Positions 42,717 through 51,841 of a stretch of DNA of 64,000 nucleotides are shown here, one piece after another. A program made the position numbers and the translations under genes. The DNA is from Mixta sp031457955. GTDB lineage: Bacteria; Pseudomonadota; Gammaproteobacteria; Enterobacterales; Enterobacteriaceae. Where the stretch lies: the NCBI RefSeq assembly GCF_031457955.1, contig NZ_JAVDXN010000001.1, forward strand, positions 1,027,813 to 1,091,812, written 5' to 3'. The notes under the pieces were generated by a model. The model had not been told where the DNA came from. It saw nothing but the letters and a program-made list of their open reading frames with translations, and did not search any database. The number at the start of each line of letters is the position of its first letter. The stretch's first letter is position 1.

Positions 42717-43718
42717 CTACAGTGGATCGACCTTCAGGCAGGAGACCGCGTGACGGAAGCTGCCCTCCAGCAGCGGGCGGGTTTTTGCGCATTCAGGCCC
42801 GGCAATCGGACAGCGGGTACGGAATACGCAGCCCGACGGCGGATTAATTGGCGAAGGCAGTTCTCCCTCCAGCAGCTGGATAGTTTTGTTCTTTTCCCGA
42901 TCGGGATCGGGGATCGGAACCGCAGACATCAGCGCGCGGGTATAAGGATGCTGCGGATTGTTATACACCTCGCTGTAAGTGCCCAGCTCGACCGCATGCC
43001 CCAGGTACATCACCAACACGCGATCGGAAATGTGTTTCACTACCGCCAGATCGTGGGCAATAAAAATCAGCGATAGCCCCATTTCACGCTGTAGCTGTTG
43101 CAGCAGATTTACCACCTGCGCCTGAATAGAGACATCCAGCGCCGACACCGGCTCATCACAAATGATCAGCTTTGGCTCCAGAATCAGCGCGCGGGCGATA
43201 CCGATACGCTGGCACTGACCGCCGGAAAACTCATGCGGATAGCGGTTAATCAGGTTCGGCAGCAGCCCCACCTTCATCATCATCGCTTTCACACGATCTT
43301 TTATTTCCTGACGCGGCATGCTGGGATGGTAAGTGCGCAGCGGCTCCGCAATAATGTCGCCGATGTTCATGCGTGGGTTAAGCGAAGCCAGCGGATCCTG
43401 GAAAATCATCTGGATATCGCTGCGTGCTTTACGCCACTCTTCATCGCTCTGTCCCAGCAGATCGCGCCCCAGCCAGGCGACGCGGCCATCGGTGGCTTTG
43501 ACCAGGCCGATAATCGCCCGCGCCAGCGTGGATTTGCCACAGCCGGACTCGCCCACCACGCCCAGCGTTTCGCCTTCATAGAGACGCAGACTGACGCCAT
43601 CTACCGCCTTCAGGGTTTTCGGCGGCTGCCAGAACCACTGTTTGCCATCTTTAATATCGAAATGCACTTTGAGATCGGCAATTTCGAGCAGAACTTTTTT
43701 CTCAGCTACGGCGTTCAT
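42717..43718 (-). CDS. oppF: Oligopeptide ABC transporter ATPase OppF
   Basis: OppF is one of the two ATPases that power oligopeptide import. The 333-aa protein has Walker A GESGCGKST, signature FSGGQCQRIGIARAL, Walker B IICDEPVSALD and the C-terminal oligopeptide-ABC cysteine motif CVFRTRCPIAGPEC, which binds an iron-sulfur cluster in relatives. Its start overlaps the oppD stop by 4 bp. It is the last gene of oppABCDF. Confidence 0.97.
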   Translation of the reverse strand: MNAVAEKKVLLEIADLKVHFDIKDGKQWFWQPPKTLKAVDGVSLRLYEGETLGVVGESGCGKSTLARAIIGLVKATDGRVAWLGRDLLGQSDEEWRKARSDIQMIFQDPLASLNPRMNIGDIIAEPLRTYHPSMPRQEIKDRVKAMMMKVGLLPNLINRYPHEFSGGQCQRIGIARALILEPKLIICDEPVSALDVSIQAQVVNLLQQLQREMGLSLIFIAHDLAVVKHISDRVLVMYLGHAVELGTYSEVYNNPQHPYTRALMSAVPIPDPDREKNKTIQLLEGELPSPINPPSGCVFRTRCPIAGPECAKTRPLLEGSFRHAVSCLKVDPL

Positions 43719-44728
43719 ACTAACTCCTCCACCGGCTTAAAGCAGGCGCGCAGACGCCCTTCACCAAAGGCCTCCAGCGGCGGCGGCGCGGCACAGATTT
43801 CCATGGCATACGGGCAACGGGGCTGAAACGGACACCCTTTTGGCAGACGCAGCAGGTTAGGCGGATTACCCGGAATGGTCAGCAGCGACTCGCCTTCGGT
43901 ATCCAGCCGCGGCACCGCATTCAGCAGCCCCAGCGCGTAAGGATGCGCAGGATGATAAAATACGTCGCGCGCGTTGCCATATTCCATGGTGCGCCCGGCG
44001 TACATCACCAGCACTTTATTACAGATGCCCGCCACCACGCCCAGGTCATGGGTGATCATGATAATGGCGGTGTTAAACTCGTGCTTCAGCTCATTCAGCA
44101 GCGTCATGATTTGTGCCTGCACCGTAACGTCCAGCGCGGTGGTCGGCTCATCGGCAATCAGCAGCTTCGGCCGGCAGAGCAGCGCCATGGCAATCATCAC
44201 GCGCTGACGCATACCGCCGGAAAACTCATGCGGATACATTTTCATGCGCTTGCGCGCCTCCGGCATTTTCACCGCATCCAGCATGCGCACCGACTCTTCA
44301 AACGCTTGCGCTTTGCTCATGCCTTTATGCAGCTGTAACACTTCCATCAGCTGATCGCCTACCCGTAGATAGGGATTTAGCGAGGTCATGGGATCCTGGA
44401 AAATCATCGCCATCTGTTCGGCGCGCAGCGCATTCAGCTGCTTCTCCGGCAGATTAAGGATTTCGCGCCCGTTAAAGCGCGCGGAACCGCCGATGCGCCC
44501 GTTATTGGCCAACAAGCCCATCAGCGCAAACGCGGTTTGCGATTTCCCGGAACCGGATTCACCAACAATGCCTAACGTCTCTCCCGCCCGCAGGCTGAAG
44601 TTCAGGTCATTCACCGCCGTGACGTCGCCGTCTGGCGTAGCAAAAGTGACGCGTAAATCCTTCACGTCAAGCAGTAAGTCGCTTCCCGCGCTTTTCGCCA
44701 TCGCTGGCTGAACTTCAATCGTACTCAT
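43715..44728 (-). CDS. oppD: Oligopeptide ABC transporter ATPase OppD
   Basis: OppD pairs with OppF as the ATPase dimer. The 337-aa protein has Walker A GESGSGKSQ, signature EFSGGMRQRVMIAMAL, Walker B LLIADEPTTALD and a C-terminal CPFQPRCPYAMEIC motif. It lies 11 bp after oppC and overlaps oppF by 4 bp. Confidence 0.97.
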   Translation of the reverse strand: MSTIEVQPAMAKSAGSDLLLDVKDLRVTFATPDGDVTAVNDLNFSLRAGETLGIVGESGSGKSQTAFALMGLLANNGRIGGSARFNGREILNLPEKQLNALRAEQMAMIFQDPMTSLNPYLRVGDQLMEVLQLHKGMSKAQAFEESVRMLDAVKMPEARKRMKMYPHEFSGGMRQRVMIAMALLCRPKLLIADEPTTALDVTVQAQIMTLLNELKHEFNTAIIMITHDLGVVAGICNKVLVMYAGRTMEYGNARDVFYHPAHPYALGLLNAVPRLDTEGESLLTIPGNPPNLLRLPKGCPFQPRCPYAMEICAAPPPLEAFGEGRLRACFKPVEELV

Positions 44729-44739
44729 CGGGAAACTCC

Positions 44740-45648
44740 TTAACGATCTTTCGGGTCGAGGGCATCACGCAGGCCATCGCCGATAAAGTTAAAACAGAAC
44801 AGGGTAATCACCAGAAAACCCGCCGGATACAGCAGCAGCCACGGCGACACTTCCATCGAGTTGGCCCCGTCGCTCAGCAACGCGCCCCAGCTGCTCAGCG
44901 GCTCCTGGGTGCCAAGGCCAAGGAAACTCAGGAAGGATTCAAACAGGATCATGCCCGGCACCAGCAGTGAGGCGTAAACCACCACCACGCCCAATACGTT
45001 AGGCACGATATGGCGCAGCACAATTTTGATGGTTGACACGCCGCCAACCTGAGCAGCCTCAATATATTCTTTGCGCTTCAGGCTTAATGTCTGCCCGCGC
45101 ACAATTCGCGCCATATCGAGCCAGGAAACCATGCCGATAGCGACAAAGATCAGCAGGATGTTTTGCCCAAAAAAGGTAACCAGCAGGATCACAAAGAACA
45201 TAAACGGAAAGGAGTTCAGAATTTCCAGCAAACGCATCATGACAGAATCGGTTTTGCCGCCCAGGTAGCCTGCCAACGTGCCATACAGGGTGCCGACGAC
45301 AACCGCCACCAGCGCGGCGGCGATACCTACCATCAGTGAGATGCGTCCGCCAATCGCCACGCGCACTAACAGATCGCGCCCTGAAGAGTCGGTGCCAAAA
45401 TAGTGACCTGATTCCATATCCGGCGCGGCGGACATCATTGCCCAGTCGGTATCATCATAGGTAAACGGAGAGACCCATGGCGCAATAATCACAAACAGCG
45501 CGATCAGCAATAAAATAAACAGGCTGGCCAGCGCCGCACGGTTATGTATAAAGCGACGCCGCGCGTCCTGCCACAAGCTGCGCCCTTCCACTTCCAGCTT
45601 TTCACTGAACGTATCAAGAGCGTCGCTATTTTTCTTACTTAAAATCAT
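44740..45648 (-). CDS. oppC: Oligopeptide ABC transporter permease OppC
   Basis: This inner-membrane permease subunit (302 aa) has an N-terminal extension, a first span at about 38-60 and the EAA-like coupling loop EAAQVGGVSTIKIVLRHIVPN. The segment FGTDSSGRDLLVR is typical of OppC/DppC. It starts 14 bp after oppB and is followed by oppD. Confidence 0.97.
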   Translation of the reverse strand: MILSKKNSDALDTFSEKLEVEGRSLWQDARRRFIHNRAALASLFILLLIALFVIIAPWVSPFTYDDTDWAMMSAAPDMESGHYFGTDSSGRDLLVRVAIGGRISLMVGIAAALVAVVVGTLYGTLAGYLGGKTDSVMMRLLEILNSFPFMFFVILLVTFFGQNILLIFVAIGMVSWLDMARIVRGQTLSLKRKEYIEAAQVGGVSTIKIVLRHIVPNVLGVVVVYASLLVPGMILFESFLSFLGLGTQEPLSSWGALLSDGANSMEVSPWLLLYPAGFLVITLFCFNFIGDGLRDALDPKDR

Positions 45649-45662
45649 GGCGAGCCCCGGTA

Positions 45663-46583
45663 TTAATAACGAATTTTCGGATCGATAACGGCATACAGCA
45701 CGTCAACGATGGCGTTAAACACAATAGTTAATGTGCCGACCAAAATGGTCAGGCTCAGCACCAATGAATAATCACGGTTTAGCGCGCCATTAACAAACAG
45801 CTGGCCGATTCCTGGCAGCCCATAGATGGTTTCGATAACCATCGAACCGGTAATAATGCCGACAAAGGCGGGCCCCAGGTAAGAGAGTACCGGTAGCAGC
45901 GCGGGCTTTAAGGCGTGACGTAACACAATACGCCGCGTCGGCAGGCCTTTCGCACGGGCGGTACGAATAAAATTGGAGTGCATCACCTCAATCATCGAGC
46001 CACGCGTAATACGTGCAATGCTGGCGATATAGGCAAGGGACAGCGCCACCATTGGCAGGATCATAAATTTCAGCGCGCCGCCGTTCCAGCCGCCGCCGGG
46101 CAACCATTTCAGGGTAATGGAAAAGATTAATACCAGCAGCGGCGCCACCACAAAACTGGGTATGACGATGCCGGTCATTGCCACCCCCATTACCGCATAA
46201 TCCCATTTACTGTTCTGTTTTAACGCGGCAACCACGCCCGCGGTGACGCCCAGCAGCACGGCAAAAATAAAAGCCGCCGCGCCAAGTTTGGCGGAAACCG
46301 GGAATGAACCGGCAACTAAATCGTTTACGGAATAATCTTTATATTTAAACGACGGACCGAAATCGCCGTGGGCCAGCTGCGCAAGGTAATCGACATACTG
46401 CTTCCACATCGGATCGTTTAAATGATATTTCGCTTCGATATTGGCCATCACTTCCGGCGTTAAGGTGCGTTCACCGGTAAAAGGGCTGCCGGGCGCGAGG
46501 CGCATCATAAAGAATGAGATAGTAATCAGAATAAACAGCGTCGGAATTGCCTCAAGGCAGCGACGCAGGATGAATTTTAACAT
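45663..46583 (-). CDS. oppB: Oligopeptide ABC transporter permease OppB
   Basis: This second permease subunit (306 aa) begins MLKFILRRCLEAIPTLF and has FVVAPLLVLIF, the EAA-type loop RTARAKGLPTRRIVLRHALK and the family's GLPGIGQLFVNGALNRDY. It is separated from oppA by 88 bp that carry two hairpins, which likely lower permease relative to binding-protein expression. Confidence 0.97.
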   Translation of the reverse strand: MLKFILRRCLEAIPTLFILITISFFMMRLAPGSPFTGERTLTPEVMANIEAKYHLNDPMWKQYVDYLAQLAHGDFGPSFKYKDYSVNDLVAGSFPVSAKLGAAAFIFAVLLGVTAGVVAALKQNSKWDYAVMGVAMTGIVIPSFVVAPLLVLIFSITLKWLPGGGWNGGALKFMILPMVALSLAYIASIARITRGSMIEVMHSNFIRTARAKGLPTRRIVLRHALKPALLPVLSYLGPAFVGIITGSMVIETIYGLPGIGQLFVNGALNRDYSLVLSLTILVGTLTIVFNAIVDVLYAVIDPKIRY

Positions 46584-46641
46584 TGCTCATACCTGATGAA
46601 TCTGGCTTCTGCTGTAAAACAGAAGCCATATAGCTCAAAAT

Positions 46642-46660
46642 GGGCGGCCTGAGGCCGCCC
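46642..46660 (-). other. Hairpin between oppA and oppB
   Basis: A perfect 8-bp GC stem (46642-46649 with 46653-46660) follows the oppA stop; a second stem lies at 46603-46611 with 46620-46628. With only a short ATTTT after the first, partial termination or mRNA stabilisation is likelier than full termination. Confidence 0.6.
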
Positions 46661-46671
46661 GGAAACCTGCA

Positions 46672-48312
46672 TTAATGTTTGATGATATAGAGATCTTTAT
46701 CATGCGAATTATCCAGCGGATCTTTGCCGGTATAACCGCCGACGTAAGGTTTCACCAGACGCAGGTTTTTATAATAATAAACAGGCACGATAGCGGAATC
46801 TTTATCCAGTAGCTTTTCCGCTTCGCTATACAGCTGGCTGCGCGCCGCTTCGTCTTTCGCGCTTAACGCCTGCGCCAGCAGCTTATCGAATTCAGGGTTC
46901 TTATAATGCGAGGTGTTATTGCTGCTGTCAGAGAGCATGGTATTCAGGAAGCTGGTAGGTTCGTTATAGTCAGCACACCAGCCAGCGCGCGCTACATCGA
47001 AGTTGCCCTGATGGCGTGTATCAAGGAACGTTTTCCACTCCTGGTTTTGCAGCTTCACCTCAACGCCGAGGTTTTTCTTCCAGATTGAGGCGGCGGCAAT
47101 CGCCAGCTTTTTATGCAGATCGGACGTGTTATACAGCAGGCTGAATGACAGCGGTTTATCCGCCGTATAGCCCGCTTCGGCCAGCAGCTTTTTCGCCTCT
47201 TCATTGCGTTGCTGCTGGGTCAGGTTCATCCATTCCGGTTTGGTCAGACTGATACCATCGGTAAACGGCGGCGTATAGCTCCACGCCGGATCTTCACCCT
47301 GCGCCTTGACCTTATTAACGATGATATCGCGATCGATACCCAGCTTCAGCGCGGCACGTACGCGCGGATCGTTAAACGGCGGCTTCTGGTTGTTAATTTC
47401 GTAGTAATAGGTGCAGAGATACGGGTCGGCATGAATCTGTTCCGGGATCTCTTTTTTCAGTTTCTGATACAGCTCAATCGGCAGATAATTATAGGTCATG
47501 TCGCTGCCGCCGCTGCGATAGCGGTTGGTATCCGTTACCTCAGAAGAGATCGGCAGGAACGTGACTTTGTTCAGCACGGTTTTGGCGTTATCCCAGTATT
47601 GCGGGTTGCGCTCCAGCACCAGGCGTTCGTTAATCACCCACTCTTTCACCTTAAAGGCGCCGTTGCCGACAAAGTTTTCCGGCTGCGTCCACTTATCGCC
47701 AAACTTATCCACCACCGGTCGATAAACCGGGGACATAGAGTGGTGAATCGCTAATTTAATAAAATAAGGTACGGCTTCACTCAGCGTCACTTCCAGCGTA
47801 TGGTCATCAACCGCTTTCACGCCCAGCGTATCCGGTGTCTTTTTCCCGGCAATAATATCATCCACGTTGAGCAGATGGCCGTATTGCAGATAGCTGGCGT
47901 ATGGCGACGCAGTTTTCGGATCGGCCAGGCGACGCCAGCTGTAAACGAAATCATTGGCGGTTAACGGCTCGCCATTTGACCACTTCACACCGTTACGCAA
48001 ATGGAAAATCCAGACTTTACCGCCCTCTTTGCTTTCCCAACTTTCCGCCACGCCCGGCTGAATCTTGCCGTCGGCATCGTTGATTACCAACCCTTCATAG
48101 AGATCGCGGCTCACATACGCTTCCGGCACCCCTTCGACTTTATGTGGGTCGAGCGACTGCAGCTCAGCGCCGTTGCCTCTTACCAGCTCCTGTTTTTCCG
48201 CCAGTTGAACGCCAGCCGGAACGTTGGCCGCCAGCGCACTGTTAGCGGTTAATACGCCCAGCGCTGCCATAACGCCCAGCGCCGCCAGGCTTTTTTTGGT
48301 GATGTTGGTCAT
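46672..48312 (-). CDS. oppA: Periplasmic oligopeptide-binding protein OppA
   Basis: OppA captures peptides of two to five residues for OppBCDF. The 546-aa protein has a signal peptide cleaved after Ala28 (NSALA-ANVPAG). The SBP family 5 body shows LQSLDPHKVEGVPE, WSNGEPLTANDFVYSWRRL, NPQYWDNA and CADYNEPTSFLN. It heads the opp operon; a second, similar gene lies 163 bp upstream on the same strand. Confidence 0.96.
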   Translation of the reverse strand: MTNITKKSLAALGVMAALGVLTANSALAANVPAGVQLAEKQELVRGNGAELQSLDPHKVEGVPEAYVSRDLYEGLVINDADGKIQPGVAESWESKEGGKVWIFHLRNGVKWSNGEPLTANDFVYSWRRLADPKTASPYASYLQYGHLLNVDDIIAGKKTPDTLGVKAVDDHTLEVTLSEAVPYFIKLAIHHSMSPVYRPVVDKFGDKWTQPENFVGNGAFKVKEWVINERLVLERNPQYWDNAKTVLNKVTFLPISSEVTDTNRYRSGGSDMTYNYLPIELYQKLKKEIPEQIHADPYLCTYYYEINNQKPPFNDPRVRAALKLGIDRDIIVNKVKAQGEDPAWSYTPPFTDGISLTKPEWMNLTQQQRNEEAKKLLAEAGYTADKPLSFSLLYNTSDLHKKLAIAAASIWKKNLGVEVKLQNQEWKTFLDTRHQGNFDVARAGWCADYNEPTSFLNTMLSDSSNNTSHYKNPEFDKLLAQALSAKDEAARSQLYSEAEKLLDKDSAIVPVYYYKNLRLVKPYVGGYTGKDPLDNSHDKDLYIIKH

Positions 48313-48475
48313 GTTTACTCCAGTTTTTTTATAATGACCGAGGCATAAACCTTCGGCTTTCCCCCGCTGTACGGGTTACCTGTCATCGGTTTCGGAACCT
48401 GAAGCCGGACAGGGTTTGCTCCCTGTTTCTAGGGTTACCATCATCTACCGCCCGCCATTTTTAGCGGGCAGCGAA

Positions 48476-50101
48476 TCAATGTTTGGTGATGTAGTAATAC
48501 TTAACGTTTTGTCTGTCCTGCGGATCTTTGCCGGTGAACCCGCCAACCCAGGGTTTTACCAGCCGTACGCTGACGCGGTAATAGACCGGCACCAGCGCCG
48601 AATCGTTATCCAGCTGCGCTTCCGCCTGTTGATATAGCGCGGTGCGCTGGGCATCATCCGCTACCAGCGTCTGTGCCATTAGCGCATCAAATGCCGGGCT
48701 GCGGTAAAAGCCCGTATTGGTTGAGGAGTCGCTTAACAGCATATTAAGGAAGGTGGACGGTTCGTTATAGTCGGAGCACCAGGTAGCACGCGCCACATCG
48801 TAATTCCCTTCGTGCCGCGTATTCAGCATGGTTTTCCACTCCTGATTTTGCAGCGTGACGTTGGCGCCGAGGTTCTTTTTCCACATCGACGCGGCGGCGA
48901 TCGCCTGCTTTTTATTTTGATCGGAAGTGTTATACAACAAGTTAAATGTCAGCGGCTTTTGCGCGCTGTAGCCCGCTTCAGCCAGCAGTTTTTTCGCCGT
49001 GGCGTTGCGCTCAGCCTGGCTCTGATTAAACCAGGCCGGTGCGCTAAAATTAGCGCCATTGATATAGGGCGGCGTAAAGCCAAAGGCGGGAATCTGCCCT
49101 TGCCCCATGATTTTTTCCGCGATGATTTGCCGATCGAGCGTTAATTTAACCGCCGCGCGCACGCGCGCATCGTTAAACGGCGGGCGCTGGTTATTCAGTT
49201 CATAATAGAAAGTGCAGAGATAAGGGCTGACATGCACCTGCGCGCCCAGTTGTTTCTTTAACATCGGGAACAGTTCAGGCGGTACCGCGCTGTTGGTAAT
49301 ATCGATTCCGCCGCTGCGATAGCGGTTAACGTCGCTGGTTTCTGAGCTGATCGGTAAAAAGGTCGCAGTTTCAATTACCGTATGCGCATTATCCCAATAG
49401 TGCGGGTTGCGCTTCAGGGTAATTTTCTCATTAACCACCCAATTGTTCAGCGTATAGGCTCCGTTGCCAACGTAATGCTCCGGGCGCGTCCATTTATCGC
49501 CCCATTTTTCGATAGATTGACGATGAACCGGTTTTAGCGCGGTATGTTCCAGCATTGCAGTAAAATAGGGTACCGGCTGGCTCAACGTAACCTGCAGATG
49601 ATGGTCATCCAGCGCTTTCACGCCCAATGCGGAGGGCGGCTGCTTGCCAGCGATGATCTCATCAACATTTAAAATATGTGCATATTGCAGGAAACTGGCG
49701 TAGGGCGACGCGGTTTTCGGATCCACCAGCCGCTGCCAGCTGTAAACAAAATCCGCTGCCGTGACCGGGTCGCCATTGCTCCAGCGGGCGTCCGGCCGCA
49801 AGGTGAATGTCCAGACGTTGCCCTGCTGCTGCCACTGCTGAGCCACGCCCGGCACCATATGGCCCAGGTTATCGGTGGCAATCAGCCCCTCCAGCAAATT
49901 GGTAATCACATCGCTTTCCGGCACGCCTTCCGTTTTATGCGGATCCAGCGAGGCGACTTCCGTACCGTTATTAATGGTAATGCTTTGATCCTGAGCTAAC
50001 ACCGCCGTCGGCGGCACGCTGGCGGCCTGGGCATGACAACACAAAGTCACAAGAACGGCGGTTATGACTTTGCCATAACCTAAATGGATTGCTGGATTCA
50101 T
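48476..50101 (-). CDS. Second OppA-type peptide-binding protein
   Basis: This 541-aa SBP family 5 protein is an OppA paralogue: VASLDPHKTEGVPESDV, WSNGDPVTAADFVYSWQRL, NPHYWDNAHTVIETATFLP and CSDYNEPSTFLNMLL parallel OppA motif by motif, but the two clearly differ across their length. The signal peptide ends near CHAQA-ASVPP. Candidates are a tandem OppA duplicate or an MppA-like murein-peptide-binding protein; position next to oppA favours a duplicate sharing OppBCDF. It has its own long promoter region containing a perfect CRP box. Confidence 0.9.
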   Translation of the reverse strand: MNPAIHLGYGKVITAVLVTLCCHAQAASVPPTAVLAQDQSITINNGTEVASLDPHKTEGVPESDVITNLLEGLIATDNLGHMVPGVAQQWQQQGNVWTFTLRPDARWSNGDPVTAADFVYSWQRLVDPKTASPYASFLQYAHILNVDEIIAGKQPPSALGVKALDDHHLQVTLSQPVPYFTAMLEHTALKPVHRQSIEKWGDKWTRPEHYVGNGAYTLNNWVVNEKITLKRNPHYWDNAHTVIETATFLPISSETSDVNRYRSGGIDITNSAVPPELFPMLKKQLGAQVHVSPYLCTFYYELNNQRPPFNDARVRAAVKLTLDRQIIAEKIMGQGQIPAFGFTPPYINGANFSAPAWFNQSQAERNATAKKLLAEAGYSAQKPLTFNLLYNTSDQNKKQAIAAASMWKKNLGANVTLQNQEWKTMLNTRHEGNYDVARATWCSDYNEPSTFLNMLLSDSSTNTGFYRSPAFDALMAQTLVADDAQRTALYQQAEAQLDNDSALVPVYYRVSVRLVKPWVGGFTGKDPQDRQNVKYYYITKH

Positions 50102-50720
50102 AAAACCTTTTGCTCTTAGAGAGTAACCTGCAGGCTATAAAGCAAAATTCGTTCTCACTTTGCCAGGGTCAAAAAAAATCTTTAACTGGAAGTTAACAGA
50201 TGAATTTTTCTTGTGCCAAAAACAAATAGTAAAAATGTTATCTATTTCTCTTTTATCACGATCGTTCATCACACGGAAGCGTTATTTTTATCAATGAATT
50301 ATGGTTTATTGCTTTGATATTAAATGAAAAAATATCATATTGCGGGTCACTGGCTGCTGACAAATAAAGCAACTGTGTGAAAAACAGTCAAAAAATCATA
50401 ACAATTGCTTTACACAGAATGATCGCCTCCCTTCCGCGTAAAACCCCTGATAAAAGCCTTATAAATTAGAAAAGTAACGCAGCAATAGATGTGAAAATAA
50501 TCACATTTCCCACCGAAAAAGGGAAAGACGCAGAAAAATCAGCAGTTAAGCTAATAACTGCTCGGGTTTATTAAGCGGAATGAATAGGTGCACCGTAAAA
50601 GTGCAGCAAATTGCGGCGGTTGCACGTTTTCAGGGCAAAAAACCGTTCAGGAGGAAAATTAAGTGGCACTAAGGTAGAAATCAGAATAACCGATGCCGCG
50701 CTAACACCGGTTATGAAGAA
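50102..50720. other. Long AT-rich promoter region upstream of the second oppA
   Basis: At 619 bp this is the longest gene-free stretch in the window. It lies upstream of the opp cluster and next to the ychE stop. It contains a perfect CRP site at 50490-50505 and a TGTGA half-site at 50375-50379, plus several A/T tracts. No gene or structured RNA is apparent by eye. Confidence 0.5.
50490..50505. promoter_or_regulatory. CRP box upstream of the opp cluster
   Basis: TGTGA-AAATAA-TCACA matches the CRP consensus TGTGA-N6-TCACA at all ten defined bases. It lies 389 bp before the second oppA start and about 215 bp past the ychE stop, so the opp cluster is the likeliest target. Confidence 0.65.
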
Positions 50721-51368
50721 TTAATTAATCAGGCCCGGGAAGCTGGCTTTGAGTCCGGTGACAATAAATTCAATACCCAGCGCCATCAGCAATAAACCCA
50801 TGATACGCGTAATCACGTTGATCCCGGTTTGCCCCAGCACGCGTACCATCATCGGCGCGGCGCGAAACAGTAGCCAGCAGCAAAAAGCAAACAGCGCAAT
50901 GGCGATGCTAAACGCCAGCAGGTTAATCCAGCTGTGATAGCGGGTGCTCCAGACAATGGTTGAACTGATAGCGCCCGGTCCCGCCATTAACGGCAAAGCC
51001 AACGGGACAACGCCAATACTTTCCCGTACCGCCGTTTCTGATTTTTCCTGCTTGTTCTGCTTATCCTCGCCCAGCTTGCCGCTAATCATCGACATGGCGA
51101 TAGTCACCACCAGAATGCCGCCCGCGATGCGGAAAGAATCGATTGAGATGCCAAAGACATGAAGAATGGCGTCGCCGAGAAACAGCGAAGTCCAAAGAAT
51201 AATCGCCACGGCAAGGTTCGCCGTCAGGTTAGTCCTGTTTCTTTCAGCCGCCGGTTGGTAGCTGGTCATACTGATAAAAACAGGAATAATGCCGATGGGA
51301 TTCACCAGCGCAAACAGGCCAACAAAAAATTTAATATAGCCAGACAGATCCAGTGCAAGGGTATTCAC
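50721..51368 (-). CDS. ychE: MarC-family membrane protein YchE
   Basis: This six-span inner-membrane protein of the MarC (UPF0056) family is 215 aa, the E. coli length. Conserved text includes LVNPIGIIPVFISMT, SFRIAGGILVVTIAMSMISG, PLALPLMAGPGAIS and GINVITRIMGLLLMALGIEFI. The function is unknown. It is divergent from adhE across 473 bp. Confidence 0.95.
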   Translation of the reverse strand: MNTLALDLSGYIKFFVGLFALVNPIGIIPVFISMTSYQPAAERNRTNLTANLAVAIILWTSLFLGDAILHVFGISIDSFRIAGGILVVTIAMSMISGKLGEDKQNKQEKSETAVRESIGVVPLALPLMAGPGAISSTIVWSTRYHSWINLLAFSIAIALFAFCCWLLFRAAPMMVRVLGQTGINVITRIMGLLLMALGIEFIVTGLKASFPGLIN

Positions 51369-51841
51369 AAACTCTCCGCAAATGCGCCAATGAAAACCGC
51401 CCTAATTTAATGGAAATATCATCCACTTACCAGCGCTTAACGCCAGGATAATAAGCTTAACTTAACGCTAAAATCAGGCGTAAAAACTCATGTTAAGTTA
51501 TTGTTTAGTCCATGATGCGAAAATCTTCCACGTTTACAGCAGATTAGCCAAAGCGTGATTGTGGTCAAAAAATAATCAAGCTGAAAGGTGTCAGCTTTAA
51601 GGAATATTGATCTGAATCAATAATCATCTACCCCGATCCAGGTAAGCTGACCGCATCAAAAGGAATGGATAACGACGCACGCCATCGCTTATTGGCACCT
51701 GCGCCATAGAAACTCTTTCAGTAAACAGCATGGAGTAAGTAAAGCGCAAATCAGGTTATTTGCCTGCTCCGTTAAGCGTTATGTCGCATCCCGATAAGGC
51801 TTGTTTACTAAAAGAGTTTAAACTTCCATCAGGAGAGCATT
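51369..51841. promoter_or_regulatory. ychE-adhE promoter region
   Basis: This 473-bp gap carries the adhE leader, with TCAGGAGAG as ribosome site just before 51842, and a perfect FNR box at 51607. E. coli adhE also has a long regulated leader. No gene is visible. Confidence 0.6.
51607..51620. promoter_or_regulatory. FNR box upstream of adhE
   Basis: TTGAT-CTGA-ATCAA is a perfect FNR consensus match, 222 bp before the adhE start, consistent with the fermentative role of the gene. Confidence 0.7.
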
